DNA of 64,000 bases from Isosphaeraceae bacterium EP7 (GCA_038400315.1 CP151667.1:496001-560000); one strand, 5' to 3'. Positions 39,656-49,642 are shown, numbered from the stretch's first letter. The notes: generated by a model from the sequence alone, not told the origin. A program made the numbers and translations.

Positions 39656-40113
39656 CCCGACTACCTCGACCCGGGCCGCCGAGACCGAGCCCGGCGGGCC
39701 GGCCCGCCAGGCAAGATGCTGATGATATCACCGACGCGATGGGAGTGCCCTGCCTGAAACCTGGCGACCTCCGAGCCCGACGGGGGGACGGGGATTGGCA
39801 CCGACGCCGGGCCCGTACCCCCGGAGAGCGGCCCCCGCACAGTCGAGATGCCGATCATCGCCAACAACAGTTGCGTCCAAACATGAGTCGGCCGGCCTCC
39901 GATTCCTCGGCCCACCAGCCCACCCCGGGCACGCCTTCGAGGTCGGGCGAGAAAAAAAACCGAAAAATTCCTGAATTGCGTATTGGGGATTGCCGTATTC
40001 GGGATAAGATCGAGGAGGCACGCCGATCGCGACCGCGCGAGGGCCGGCCTCCTCGCCGATGCCGGCGAACGATGCACTCCCGAATCTGCACCCCAAGGAA
40101 GCGACGCAGCACC
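39656..40113 (+). promoter_or_regulatory. Intergenic region with a candidate promoter at 39983-40010
   Basis: No gene is supported in these 458 bases. A candidate promoter for the next gene is TTGGGG (39983-39988), a 16-base spacer and TAAGAT (40005-40010). It lies within two imperfect tandem units, ATTGCGTATTGGGG and ATTGCCGTATTCGGG (39975-40003). The frame continuing upstream of the ATG 40114 is an extension without support. Confidence 0.35.
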
Positions 40114-41334
40114 ATGGGCAAGCTCGAAGTCAGCCAGCGGCGCATCGACGCCAACCGACGCAACGCCATGCGCAGCACAGGGCCCCGCACCGAGGCGGGC
40201 AAGGCGCAGTCGCGCCGCAATAGCCTGATCCACGGCCTGGCCGGCGACAGCATCGTAGTCCCCGAGCACGAGGCGCAGGCCGCCCGCGAGCGGGCCGAGC
40301 AGTGGAACTCGTCGCTGCGGCCGATGAATGCGTTCGAGGTGGGGCTGGTCGAGACCATCGCCATCGAGAGCGTGCGCATCGACCGCTGCAGGATCGAGGA
40401 ACGCCTCGCCCGCGACGTGAAGGCCCGACGCGCCAACGCTTGCTGGGCCGACGAGCGGCGTGCCGAGGCGGCGAAGCTGGGGCGGACCCTGGCCGATTGC
40501 CCCGAGGATGTCGCGCCAAGATTGGCCACCTCCGCGGCCGGCTGCGACTGGCTGATCGCCCGCTGGACCATGCTGGGCAAGGCCCTCGACCGCAACGGGG
40601 CCTGGACCGAGGCGCAGGAAACCCTGGCGCTCGACCTGCTGGGCATCGCCGCCGACTTGCGTGACGAGGGCAGCCCGATCGAGGCGGACGCGGGCGTCGA
40701 TCTCGTCGAGCATCGCCGGGAACTGGTCGAGGCCGAGATCGATGGGCTGGTCGCGCGGCAGGAGGAGGCGCTCGACGCGATCGACGACGACTTGCGCGAG
40801 GCGACGTCGATGGGCCTGGTCGCGGCCGACGACCCGACGCTTGTGCTGCTGCGCCGCTACGAGACGGCCAGCCTGCGCCGCCAGCGCTGGGCGCTGGACC
40901 AGCTGCACCGGGGCCGCCAGAAGCGCGAGTTCGTGCCGACGATGACCCACGACTATCGCGAGCGGCCCCGCGACCCCTCCTACGTCCGGCCGGTCGCCCT
41001 GGAATTCCCCGACCCGACGCCCGACCCGGGCACCGAGCCCCCCGCGACCCGCCCCGATCCCGAATCTCCCGGCCCTGACGGCTCGGGCCGCCCCGACCCG
41101 GTCGCTCGCGCCGGACGAACCCAACTCGGGGCCGGGCCGGGGCACTTCGCCGAACGAAGCCACCTGTCCGGCCGCCTCCGCCTGCTGGCGCGGTCGCTGG
41201 CCGCCCGCATCGAGTCCCGCAAGCCCGCGCGTCGGCCCTGCAAGCCTCTCGCCCGGCCCGCCCGTCGACGCTCCCGCCCCTCGGTCGCCCCGTCCCGCGT
41301 CGACGCAGGCGCCTTGCGGCTCCTGGTCGCCTGA
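40114..41334 (+). CDS. Hypothetical protein of the SRRIDANRRNA planctomycete family
   Basis: A 406-residue soluble protein. Its N-terminus (VSQRRIDANRRNAMRSTGP then AGKAQSRRNSLIHGLAG) is a known recurring start in planctomycete and acidobacterial hypothetical proteins, often found in many copies per genome; the role is unknown. The middle (about residues 50-290) is Arg/Glu/Ala-rich and helical, while the last 100 residues are Pro-rich and then strongly basic (RRPCKPLARPARRRSRP). The basic ends suggest nucleic-acid contact. The ATG at 40114 follows an AAGGAAG site; the frame itself opens at 39739. Confidence 0.7.
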   Translation: MGKLEVSQRRIDANRRNAMRSTGPRTEAGKAQSRRNSLIHGLAGDSIVVPEHEAQAARERAEQWNSSLRPMNAFEVGLVETIAIESVRIDRCRIEERLARDVKARRANACWADERRAEAAKLGRTLADCPEDVAPRLATSAAGCDWLIARWTMLGKALDRNGAWTEAQETLALDLLGIAADLRDEGSPIEADAGVDLVEHRRELVEAEIDGLVARQEEALDAIDDDLREATSMGLVAADDPTLVLLRRYETASLRRQRWALDQLHRGRQKREFVPTMTHDYRERPRDPSYVRPVALEFPDPTPDPGTEPPATRPDPESPGPDGSGRPDPVARAGRTQLGAGPGHFAERSHLSGRLRLLARSLAARIESRKPARRPCKPLARPARRRSRPSVAPSRVDAGALRLLVA

Positions 41335-41953
41335 AACCCGGCCCCAAGGCCTCCAAACGCGCCCGCTCTTTGACAATCCGGAGCAAGACGGGGCACTCCC
41401 GCGCCTACCGCGTGGTCGGGCGTTTCGAGCCCTCCTCCTGGATCGGGATGAGTACTCCCGATGCGAGCGACGCGGCGAGGTTTTAGGCCGGTCGAATCGC
41501 TCGTGCGCTCGTCGACGGCAGCGTCGCGGCCATCGTGAGCACGCTTAACTTGCGGGCGAGACGGCGCCGAAATTGCTAGCCCGACACCGTCGCCGCGCCG
41601 ACCAAACCCCCGTGAAGGGTCGCGGACCCGACATAAAGATGGGTGGTTCCATGCATGTTCTTTGCGATGCCAAGAACGATGTCGGGCAGTTTGCTGCCCG
41701 CAAAGGATGCGTTGTAGAACATTCGGGATCGTCCCGGTTGGACAACGTCTCCCTCTCCTCGAATTCTCGACTATTCTGATCGGCGAATGGACGAGACGAG
41801 TTTCGGATTCGGACTCGAAAACACAAGGACCTCTTGAGGATTGCAAGAAGAATTTGTTGTCGGATTGTTCCTCACGCGACGTAAACTCCGTGGACCTCCG
41901 GGCGAGACCCCCCGATTCGGGCCAGAGCGGCCCGGGAATCGCTGGGGTCAACC
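41335..41953. other. Large intergenic region with a boxA-like motif
   Basis: These 619 bases contain no supported gene. At 41364-41376 the sequence CGCTCTTTGACAA resembles the rRNA antitermination element boxA (TGCTCTTTAACAA) with two mismatches, although no rRNA or tRNA is near. A short frame at 41573-41779 has no recognisable protein sequence. Confidence 0.45.
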
Positions 41954-42178
41954 ATGCGGGACTCAATCATGACCAAGCGACGGTTCGTCCGCCCCCTGCT
42001 GTTCCTGGTCCCGCTGGCCGTCTTCCTGCCGCCCCTCCTGACGGGCTGCGGCGATGACACCAGGACGACCGGCAGTCAACTCAAGATCAGTGAGAAGGCC
42101 AAGGCGCAGGTCAACGACATGAGGGAGATGTACAAGTCGAATGCCTCGAAGAAGGCGATGGCGAGTAAGAAACGCTGA
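41954..42178 (+). CDS. Small lipoprotein
   Basis: A 74-residue protein. The signal sequence [24 protein letters not shown] ends at a lipobox LTGC. The mature 44 residues are charged and helical ([21 protein letters not shown], then KKAMASKKR), so it is probably a tethered peptide in the periplasm. Both ATG 41954 and ATG 41969 are possible starts. Its position 116 bases before a DUF1559 gene mirrors the lipoprotein-DUF1559 pairing at 23 kb. Function unknown. Confidence 0.65.
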   Translation: MRDSIMTKRRFVRPLLFLVPLAVFLPPLLTGCGDDTRTTGSQLKISEKAKAQVNDMREMYKSNASKKAMASKKR

Positions 42179-42294
42179 GGGAATCCGGTAAGCCCGCCAC
42201 GCCATCCCGCGCGTCGTCGGCCGGTCGCATGGCCGACGACGCCCACGCCGAGTTCGTTTCTACCGTCGACTTCCAGGGATCAAGGGAGTTTCCG

Positions 42295-43386
42295 ATGCAG
42301 AAGACGAGGCGAGGTTTCACGCTGATCGAACTGCTGGTGGTCATCTCGATCATCGCGGTCCTGATCGCGCTCTTGTTGCCCGCGGTGCAGAGCGCCCGCG
42401 AGGCGGCCCGGCGCATGCAGTGCACCAACAACCTGAAGCAGCTCGGGCTGGCGCTGCACAACTACAACACAGCGGTGGGCGCCTTCCCGCCGGGGATCGT
42501 CACCTCCGCCGACTATCCGACCACCCTCGGGAGCTGGACGGTCTGGAGCCCGCAATCGATGCTGCTCCCCTACCTGGAGCAGACGCCGCTGTACAACGCG
42601 GCGAACTTCAGCTGGGCCTGTTGCTTCGACGGCCCCATCCCCGACGCCGTCAACTCCACGGTCTACCTGACCCGGATCGGGCCGTTCCTCTGCCCCACCG
42701 ACGCTTACGCGGGCATCGAGCATATCAATAGCTATGTCGGCAGCCTCGGTTCCTCGACACGCTCTTATCCGGCCGACGGCATGACCAACGGCATCTTCCA
42801 GGTCTACGACAGCAATAAGCGCAGCTCCTCGGTGACCCTCGCCCAGGTCACCGACGGGTCGTCCAACACGATCGCGTTCAGCGAGGCCCTGGTGGGGACC
42901 TTCGGCAAGCTGAATAACTACGCCGGCAACGGGATGACCGGGGTGAGCCCCTACGACGGCAAGGGCGACTTCCTCGACCCAAGGATGAACATCCCGGGGG
43001 TGATGCAGGCGCTCGCCGATTGCAACGCGTGGTGGAACAGCACCTCGGTCACGTCCACCTGCCCCACCGGCAATTGCAACCGGGGCGGCCTGAAGCAGTA
43101 CGGCGGACAGCTCTGGGCCTTGGGCGAGCGGGGCTACACCCTGTTCAACACGGTCGTGCCGCCAAGCTCGCAGCAATACCCCTGGCGCATCTGCGGCCGG
43201 ACCTGCGCCGGCTGTTCCCCCGAGGCGTCCAACTTCCTCAACGCCAACAGCAACCACCCCGGCGGCGCGAATTACGCCTTCGCCGACGGCAGCGTGAAGT
43301 TCATCAAGAGCACGATCAACATGCAGACGTACTGGTCGCTGGGCAGCCGCGACGGCGGCGAAATTGTCAGTTCGGACAGCTACTGA
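42295..43386 (+). CDS. DUF1559 protein with type IV prepilin-like N-terminus
   Basis: A 363-residue copy beginning MQKTRRG and then [21 protein letters not shown], so the prepilin peptidase site is intact. The DUF1559 core is textbook ([35 protein letters not shown]) and the C-terminus has H-X9-DG ([12 protein letters not shown], then SVKFIKS). The exposed middle carries several Cys, among them SWACCFDG and [11 protein letters not shown], which could form disulfides. GGGAG precedes ATG 42295; the open frame starts at 42229. A strong hairpin follows the stop. The small lipoprotein upstream may be co-transcribed. Confidence 0.93.
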   Translation: MQKTRRGFTLIELLVVISIIAVLIALLLPAVQSAREAARRMQCTNNLKQLGLALHNYNTAVGAFPPGIVTSADYPTTLGSWTVWSPQSMLLPYLEQTPLYNAANFSWACCFDGPIPDAVNSTVYLTRIGPFLCPTDAYAGIEHINSYVGSLGSSTRSYPADGMTNGIFQVYDSNKRSSSVTLAQVTDGSSNTIAFSEALVGTFGKLNNYAGNGMTGVSPYDGKGDFLDPRMNIPGVMQALADCNAWWNSTSVTSTCPTGNCNRGGLKQYGGQLWALGERGYTLFNTVVPPSSQQYPWRICGRTCAGCSPEASNFLNANSNHPGGANYAFADGSVKFIKSTINMQTYWSLGSRDGGEIVSSDSY

Positions 43387-43412
43387 TGTGAACTGATCCT
43401 GTTATGCTCGTG

Positions 43413-43448
43413 ATCCGGCCGCGCGGGGGTCGACCCCCGCGGCCGGAT
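43413..43448 (+). terminator. Bidirectional hairpin between convergent genes
   Basis: ATCCGGCCGCG..GGGGG (from 43413) pairs with CCCCCGCGGCCGGAT (to 43448) with a 2-base bulge and a loop of about TCGA. It sits 27 bases after the DUF1559 stop and 13 bases beyond the stop of the minus-strand gene at 43461, so it may terminate both. Confidence 0.6.
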
Positions 43449-43460
43449 TCGCCCGCCGGC

Positions 43461-44207
43461 CTAGGCCCGGGCCGGCTTCTTCTTCGCCTCGTCCGCCGCC
43501 GCGATCACCCCGGCCGCCGTGCCCAGCCCGACCAGGATCTGGGCCAGCGCCCGGGCCTCCGGCGACCCGGCCACCGGCAGGTGAGTCCGGTGGGTTGGCA
43601 GGAGGATCGCCCCCGCGACCTCGTAGGCCACCGTCGCCAGCGCCGCGCCGACAACCCCCCCGACCACCGTCCTGGGCCAGAGCCCCTTGCCGCTCGCCCC
43701 GAGGCCGTACGCCAGCCCCCCCGCCAGCCCCGCGACCGACCAGACCGCGATGTGCGCCATCAGGGGCACCACCAGGTCGCTCGATTGCGGGTCCAGGTTG
43801 GCATAGACGCCGGGCACGACGAGCCTTGCCATCCCCCACCCCCCGAGGCCCCCGACGATCAGCCCGAGCAGCCCCGTCCCGAACGCCGACTTCGCCGAAC
43901 GCCGCGCGACGCCGCCGGCCAGGCCCAACGCGAACCCGATCAGCCCGCCCGTCGCCGCGACTGCCGCGGCCCCGCTGTCCACCCTCGCTTTCAGCAGGTC
44001 CAGGCTGTCTTGCAGTTCCGGGACCGGCTTCATGGCGGGCCTCAGGGCCGAACTGTAGGCGCGGAGGATCCCCTCGCCGGCCAGCCAGGCGGCGACGCCC
44101 GCGACCAGGCCGGCCGCGAGCGCGATCCCCCAGGTCCTCCTGGTCGCGTGCCTGCCGGGCTGGGTTGCGTCGGTTCCAAGGTTCGTCGATGTCTCGCCTG
44201 AAAACAT
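43461..44207 (-). CDS. Hypothetical glycine/alanine-rich membrane protein
   Basis: A 248-residue protein with about six Gly/Ala-rich hydrophobic segments (WGIALAAGLVAGVAAWLAG, AAVAATGGLIGFALGLAGG, GTGLLGLIVGGLGGWGMARL, AHIAVWSVAGLAGGLAYGLG, VVGGVVGAALATVAYEVAGA and LVGLGTAAGVIAAA). GxxxG-type packing is repeated in each. AAGGGGAT precedes the ATG. It lies 75 bases downstream of the RND pump gene on the same strand, so it may be a third gene of that operon, but no efflux-linked family was recognised. Confidence 0.65.
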   Translation of the reverse strand: MFSGETSTNLGTDATQPGRHATRRTWGIALAAGLVAGVAAWLAGEGILRAYSSALRPAMKPVPELQDSLDLLKARVDSGAAAVAATGGLIGFALGLAGGVARRSAKSAFGTGLLGLIVGGLGGWGMARLVVPGVYANLDPQSSDLVVPLMAHIAVWSVAGLAGGLAYGLGASGKGLWPRTVVGGVVGAALATVAYEVAGAILLPTHRTHLPVAGSPEARALAQILVGLGTAAGVIAAADEAKKKPARA

Positions 44208-44282
44208 GGCTCGATCCCCTTCACGTCTCGGAAAGGTGACGACATCCGCAATCGAGCCCTGTTATACACGATCGGCGGCCCG

Positions 44283-47200
44283 CTACGCCCCGGGCCAGTT
44301 CCCCCCCGCGTGGGCCGGCGCCGCCGCCTGCGCCGGCGACTCCGTCGGCTTGCGGCCCTGCCCCTCCGCCACCGAGAACCGCAGCCCCTTGCCCCTGAGG
44401 TAGGCGACCATCGAGTCGAGCATCGCATAGAAGACCGGCGTGACCAGCAGGGCCAGGATCAGCGAGAAGATCTGCCCGCCGATGATCACCTTGGCCATGC
44501 TGGCCCGTGCCCCGGCCCCCGGCCCGCTGCCCAGCGCGATGGGCACCATGGCCGCCACCAGCATGAAGGTCGTCATCAAGATCGGCCTGAGCCGGACGTG
44601 GTTGGCCTCGACGATCGCGTCGTGCCGCGGCATCCCCTTGTCGCGCAGCTGGTTGGTGGCATCCACCTGGAGGATCCCGTTCTTCTTGACGATCCCGACC
44701 AGCATGAACAGGCCGAAGATCGCGTAGATGTCCATCGGCGTGCGGAACATGACCAGCGAGAGCAGGCCGAAGGGGACCGTCACGGGCAGGGCCATCAGGA
44801 TCGAGATCGGCTGGATCCAGCTCTCGAACTGCGCGGCCAGGATCAGGTACATGAACAGGACGGAGAGGACGAATGCGATGATGAAGTAATAAGCCGTCTC
44901 GCCCAGCGTCTTGGCCTGGCCGCTGAACTCGTAGGTGTACTGGGGGGGCATGTCCATCTTCTCGAGGATCGCGCGGGTCTTCTCGACCGCGTCGCCCAGG
45001 GTCATGCCGTCGGGGTTGCCCAGGACGGTGACGATCCGCTGCCGGCCCAGCCGCTCGATCTCGGTCGGCCCCCGGTCCTCGGTCAGCTTGGCCAGGCTCG
45101 TCAGCTTGACCAGGCCGGCGGTGGGCGACGGGATGGTGAGCTGGTTGATGTTGGCCGTGGAGGCCCGGTCGCCCGGCCTGGCCCGCAGCCAGACGTCATA
45201 CTGCTGGTCGCCGTCGCGGAAGGTCGAGACCACCTGGCCGCCGACCAGGATCCGCAGGCTGTCGGCCACGCTGGCCACGGGGATGCCCAGGTCGCTGGCT
45301 CGCTCGCGGTCGATGGCCACCCGCACCTCGGGCTTGCGCAGGGAGAGGGTCGTGTCCAGGTCGGCGATGCCTGGGACCTTACGCAGTTCGGCCAGCAGCC
45401 GCTCGGAATAGACCTCGAGCTGGTCGAGTTCAGGCCCGCCCAGGTTGACCTGGAAGACCTGCGGGCGGCGGCCCCCCTGGAAGGCCGAGACGTCGTTGAC
45501 GCTGACGCGCAGGTCGGGGAAGTCGGACATCAGGGCGCGGGCCTGGAGCTGCACGTCGAACTGCGAGTAGGTCCGCTCCTCGAGCTCGGGCATGCTCACG
45601 TAGATCGTCCCGCGTGTGACGTCCCCCTGCCCCTTGATCGCCCGGCCGCTGGACGAGCCGACCGTCGTGAACAGGTGCGCCGAGCCCGGCAGCTTCTTCA
45701 GCCTGGACTCCAGGTCGGAGAGCACCGCGTTGGTCCGCTCCATGGTGTACCCCTCCGGGGTGATCACCGAGACCTCGTACTCGCTCTGGTCGTCGCGTGG
45801 GATCAGCGCGAAGCCCGGGGCGAACGGGGCGCCGATCGTCTTGAGCAGCGCCACCAGGGGGCGCGGCACCTTGGGGTTCTTCTCCAAAGCCGAGCCGATC
45901 GCACCGTAGGCCGGGGCCAGCAGCACCACCACGGCCGTCAGCACGATGAGCGCCTTGTGCCTCAGCGAGAACAGGAGCAGACGGCCATAGGCCCCGTCGA
46001 CGATCCGGTAGAAGAAGCCCGACTTGCTGGAGTGGCCCCCCTCGGCGTGCTCGAGCTTGAGGAACCGGCTGCAGAGCATCGGCGTCAGGGTGAACGACAC
46101 GAACAGGCTCATCAGGATGGCGAACGCCACCGTCAGGCCGAAGCTGGAGAAGAACCGGCCGATGATCCCGCCCATGAAGGCGATCGGCACGAAGATGACG
46201 ACCAGCGAGAAGCTCGTCGCCAGCACCGCCAGGGCAATCTCCCGGGTCCCCACCCGGGCGGCCTCCATGGCGTCCATCCCGTCCTCTTCCATGTGCCTGA
46301 AGATGTTCTCGTGCACGACCACCGCGTCGTCGATGACGATGCCGATGGCCAGGATCAATCCGAGCATCGTAATATTGTTGAGCGTGAAGCCCATCAGCTG
46401 CATGAACAGGAACGTCGGCACGATCGAGGTGGGGATGGCCAGGGTGGCGATCACCGTCGTCCGCCAGTCGCGGATGAACAGCAGGATCGTCGCCGAGACC
46501 AGGCCGGCGGCCAGCAGCAGGTGGAACTTCACCTCCTCGATGGACTTCTCGATGAACCGCGACTGGTCCTTGATGACCACCGTCTTGATGTCCGACGGCA
46601 GCGCCTTGCGCAGCTCTTCCAGGCGACGCTTGATCTCATGAACGACCTTGACCGTGTTGGTCCCGGACTGCTTCTGCACCACCAGGCTGACGGCGCCCAC
46701 GCCGTCGAGCCGGGCCAGGGTGCGCGGCTCCTCGAACGAGTTCTCGGCGCGGCCGATGTCGCGGATCCGGATCGGGTAGCCGCCCCGGTTGCTCACGATC
46801 AGGGCGTCGAACTGCTCCGACGTATAGAGCCGACCCAGGGTGCGCAGGACCAACTCGCGTGGGCCCTGGTCGATGCGCCCGCCGGGGACTTCGAGGTTCT
46901 GGCGGACCAGGGCAACCTTCACCTCGTCGACGGAGAGGTTGTAGGCGGCCAGCTTGTCGACATCGATGACGACGTTCATCGCCCGGGTCTGCCCGCCCAG
47001 GAGGCTGATGGCGCCCACGCCGCTGACCGTCTCCAGCCGCTCCTTGATCTGCCTGCGGGCGATCTCCGTCACCTCGCGCAAGTCGCGCCTGCCCGACACG
47101 GCGATCGTCAGCACGGGCGAGGCGTCGGTCTGGAACTTGTCGATGATCGGCGTCTCGGTCCCCTCGGGCAGGGTGGCCATGATGGAGTTGACCTTGTCGC

Positions 47201-47525
47201 GCACCTCCTGCGTGCCGACGTCGCCGCTCTTGGACAGCTCGAACTGGACCGTGACGACGCTGATCCCCTCGGAGGTCGTGCTCCGCATCTCCTCGATGCC
47301 GGAGACGGTGTTGATGATGTCCTCGATCGGCTTCGTGACCGAGGTCTCCGTCTCCTCGACGCTGGCCCCCGGCAGCACGGTCGTCACCGACGCGACCGGG
47401 AAGTCGACGTTGGGGAAGAGGTCGACGCCCAGGCTGTTGTACGAGACGATGCCCAGCACGACGGGGGCGGCCATCAGCACCCAGGTGAAGACGGGCCGCT
47501 TGATGCAGATGTCGGAAATGCTCAT
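44283..47525 (-). CDS. RND-family efflux pump permease (AcrB/HAE1 type)
   Basis: A 1080-residue inner-membrane antiporter that exports drugs, dyes or other hydrophobic compounds using the proton gradient. Starts SISDICIKRPVFTWVLMAAP. The fold has twelve membrane helices in two halves with the long periplasmic porter loops after TM1 and TM7. TM4 holds LILAIGIVIDDAVVVHEN with the two Asp residues of the proton relay, and the second half ends with FGLFMLVGIVKKNGILQVD. Its length and motifs are normal. The adaptor gene is 81 bases upstream, and the operon has no outer-membrane channel gene. Confidence 0.95.
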   Translation of the reverse strand: MSISDICIKRPVFTWVLMAAPVVLGIVSYNSLGVDLFPNVDFPVASVTTVLPGASVEETETSVTKPIEDIINTVSGIEEMRSTTSEGISVVTVQFELSKSGDVGTQEVRDKVNSIMATLPEGTETPIIDKFQTDASPVLTIAVSGRRDLREVTEIARRQIKERLETVSGVGAISLLGGQTRAMNVVIDVDKLAAYNLSVDEVKVALVRQNLEVPGGRIDQGPRELVLRTLGRLYTSEQFDALIVSNRGGYPIRIRDIGRAENSFEEPRTLARLDGVGAVSLVVQKQSGTNTVKVVHEIKRRLEELRKALPSDIKTVVIKDQSRFIEKSIEEVKFHLLLAAGLVSATILLFIRDWRTTVIATLAIPTSIVPTFLFMQLMGFTLNNITMLGLILAIGIVIDDAVVVHENIFRHMEEDGMDAMEAARVGTREIALAVLATSFSLVVIFVPIAFMGGIIGRFFSSFGLTVAFAILMSLFVSFTLTPMLCSRFLKLEHAEGGHSSKSGFFYRIVDGAYGRLLLFSLRHKALIVLTAVVVLLAPAYGAIGSALEKNPKVPRPLVALLKTIGAPFAPGFALIPRDDQSEYEVSVITPEGYTMERTNAVLSDLESRLKKLPGSAHLFTTVGSSSGRAIKGQGDVTRGTIYVSMPELEERTYSQFDVQLQARALMSDFPDLRVSVNDVSAFQGGRRPQVFQVNLGGPELDQLEVYSERLLAELRKVPGIADLDTTLSLRKPEVRVAIDRERASDLGIPVASVADSLRILVGGQVVSTFRDGDQQYDVWLRARPGDRASTANINQLTIPSPTAGLVKLTSLAKLTEDRGPTEIERLGRQRIVTVLGNPDGMTLGDAVEKTRAILEKMDMPPQYTYEFSGQAKTLGETAYYFIIAFVLSVLFMYLILAAQFESWIQPISILMALPVTVPFGLLSLVMFRTPMDIYAIFGLFMLVGIVKKNGILQVDATNQLRDKGMPRHDAIVEANHVRLRPILMTTFMLVAAMVPIALGSGPGAGARASMAKVIIGGQIFSLILALLVTPVFYAMLDSMVAYLRGKGLRFSVAEGQGRKPTESPAQAAAPAHAGGNWPGA

Positions 47526-47606
47526 AAGTTCACGTGCACCGGTGCCGGGGTCTGGCGTCTGTTCGTCGCACGGTCGTCGTCATCGGGGGGAATTGGCCGG
47601 GCCGGC

Positions 47607-48929
47607 TCAGCCGGGGGCCTTCACGGGCGGCTTGGCGGCGGCCTCGGGCGCGGCGGGTCCGCGGGCCGGGGCCTCGGCCGACCGGATCGTCACCGGGGTG
47701 TCGTCGGCGAGCTGGGTCTGGCCCGAGGTCACGACCTGCCCCTCATTCGGGATCGTCACACCCTCGCCGATGACCTCGATCCAGCCCTTGTCTTCCAGGC
47801 CGGTCGAGACGTTGACCGATCGGGCCTTGTTGCCCGCGGCCACCAGGAACAGCTTGGTCACGCCGGCGAACCGGACGATCGACTCCATCGGGACGACGGT
47901 CGCCTCGTCGTCACGCTTGATCAGGATCGATGCCTTGGCGAACCCGCCGGGGCGCAAGATCCCGTCGGGGTTGGGCACCGACGCCTCGACCTGGAACGTC
48001 CGGCTCGCGGCGTCGACCGACGGGTTGATCCGGGCGACGACGCCGTCGAAGACCTTGCCCGGGTGCGACGAGACGCTGATCCTGACCGGCTGGCCCAGCT
48101 TCACGTCGCCGCTGTGGCGCTCGGGCACGTAGGTCCAGAGCCGCAGCGGGTCCTCGATGACCAGCTCGGCCACGGGGTCGCCCTCGCGGAGCATCTGCCC
48201 CTCGGAGGCCTGCCGCTTCGTCAGGGCGTAGCCCAGCGGGGTCTTCAGGCCGGGCGGCTTCACCGACGGGACGGGTGCGTGGATCTCCATGTCGAGGCGG
48301 GCCTGGCGGGCGACGTCCAGGGCCACCTTGCTGGCCAGGGCGCTGGCCAGGTTCGACCGGGTGGTCAGCCGGGCCGTCTCCAGCGCGGCCTCGGTGCCGC
48401 GCAGGTCGTTCTCGGCGTTCTGCAGGTCCTGCGCGGTGCCCGCGTTCTTCTGCATCAGGTTGCGCTCGCGTGCCAGGTTCTGCTTCGACCGCTCCACGGT
48501 CACCTGAGCCTGGATCACCGAGGGGACGGCGTTCAGGTCGAAGTTGGCCGACGGCATCTCCTGGAGGCCGAGCCTCGCCAGCTCGACCTGGAGCCGCCGC
48601 TCGGCCTGGTCCACGGCCAGGTCGGAATCGACCGTCTCCAGCTCGACGATTGGCTCGCCCGGCTTGAGGCGGTCGCCCATATCATGGAAGACCTTGGCCA
48701 CCCGCCCGGTGCGCTTGGCCCCCAGGGTGACACTCTCCCAGCCCCGCAGGCTGCCCACCACCTCGACGGTGCGCTCCACTGGTCGCCTGACCAGCGAGGC
48801 CACCGTGACGGGTACCGCCTTGGGCACCGCCTCGACGTCGGTGTGCCCCGCCTCTCGGCCGCCGCACCCCTGGAGGGCCGCGAGCAAGATCCCGATGCCG
48901 ATCCCGGCCAACTTGAATCGCCGTCTCAT
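47607..48929 (-). CDS. RND periplasmic adaptor (membrane fusion) lipoprotein
   Basis: A 440-residue adaptor joining the RND pump to an outer-membrane channel. It has a lipobox (AALQGC) at residues about 18-23, a lipoyl/barrel-sandwich half-motif (GSLRGWESVTLGAKRTGRVAKV), a helical hairpin (about 100-230), the second lipoyl half (PVPSVKPPGLKTPLGYALTKR) and beta-barrel and membrane-proximal domains to the end. The Pro/Ala-rich tail is unusual. GGGGAGA precedes the ATG, which overlaps the TetR stop by four bases (ATGA). Confidence 0.93.
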   Translation of the reverse strand: MRRRFKLAGIGIGILLAALQGCGGREAGHTDVEAVPKAVPVTVASLVRRPVERTVEVVGSLRGWESVTLGAKRTGRVAKVFHDMGDRLKPGEPIVELETVDSDLAVDQAERRLQVELARLGLQEMPSANFDLNAVPSVIQAQVTVERSKQNLARERNLMQKNAGTAQDLQNAENDLRGTEAALETARLTTRSNLASALASKVALDVARQARLDMEIHAPVPSVKPPGLKTPLGYALTKRQASEGQMLREGDPVAELVIEDPLRLWTYVPERHSGDVKLGQPVRISVSSHPGKVFDGVVARINPSVDAASRTFQVEASVPNPDGILRPGGFAKASILIKRDDEATVVPMESIVRFAGVTKLFLVAAGNKARSVNVSTGLEDKGWIEVIGEGVTIPNEGQVVTSGQTQLADDTPVTIRSAEAPARGPAAPEAAAKPPVKAPG

Positions 48930-49570
48930 GGCAATCTCCCCGGGGCCGCCGTGGCCCCAACTGGCGATCCGAATCCGTGTAAGAGGCTGAACACGAGCCG
49001 ACCCGGCAGGTCAGGGCCCAGCTCGCCGTCTTTGTACAGGTATTTGAGCGTATGGAAGACGATCAGGCCGTGGCAGGCCAGCACCAGGTCTTCGGCCCGA
49101 TCCGCGGGGATCAGGCCCGCCTCGGCCAGCCGCCGGACCCCGAAATTCAGCACCCCGTCGAGTTCCTTGCCTCGACACGATGCGAGGGTGGCTTGCAGGC
49201 TCGACGATCGGGGCCCGAAATGAACCGCGAAAACGAACCGGCAGCAGTCGGGCTCGTCCTGGCAGAAGTCGAAGTGGGCCCGGAAGATTTGTTCCAGGTC
49301 CTCGACCGGGTCTCCGGGGCCCTCGACGACATGCCTCAGTCGCTCGATCAGCGATGTCATCGGCAGGGTGAAGAGCGCCTGGGCCAGGCCTTCCTTGCTA
49401 CCGAAGTGGTAATAGAGCGTCGGTTTGGCCACGCCGGCCTCCTCGACGATCTCGCGCACCGAGGTCGCGTCATATCCCTGCGCGGCGAACAGCCTGGCCG
49501 CCGCCCGGGCGATGTGCCCCTTCACTTCCAAGGGTTCGGACCGCGCCGCCGACTCAGCCATCGCCAACAT
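48926..49570 (-). CDS. TetR/AcrR-family transcriptional regulator
   Basis: A 214-residue repressor, probably of its own efflux operon. The N-terminal HTH reads HIARAAARLFAAQGYDATSVREIVEEAGVAKPTLYYHFGSKEGL, a standard TetR recognition unit. The C-terminal half (about 70-214) is a helical ligand-binding and dimer domain with an unusual cluster FCQDEPDCCRFVF of three Cys. It is the first gene of TetR-adaptor-pump. The start is uncertain: ATG 49570 has AAGGGG upstream, while an ATG at 49600 and a TTG at 49609 are also in frame. A palindrome at 49643-49656 lies just upstream. Confidence 0.9.
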   Translation of the reverse strand: MLAMAESAARSEPLEVKGHIARAAARLFAAQGYDATSVREIVEEAGVAKPTLYYHFGSKEGLAQALFTLPMTSLIERLRHVVEGPGDPVEDLEQIFRAHFDFCQDEPDCCRFVFAVHFGPRSSSLQATLASCRGKELDGVLNFGVRRLAEAGLIPADRAEDLVLACHGLIVFHTLKYLYKDGELGPDLPGRLVFSLLHGFGSPVGATAAPGRLP

Positions 49571-49642
49571 GTCCCCAGGCCCCTTCGCGGGAGGATCCAT
49601 CGCGGCCAATTGGCCGATGCGACCCGCGTTACGTTCGGGATT

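Noticed and set aside
41573-41779. 68-residue open frame
   Set aside because: No recognisable protein motifs, no good ribosome site and no neighbours that support it.
44310-49223. 1637-residue plus-strand open frame
   Set aside because: It lies antisense to the RND operon, whose proteins are clearly real. It is rich in His, Arg, Asp and Gln as expected for high-GC shadows.
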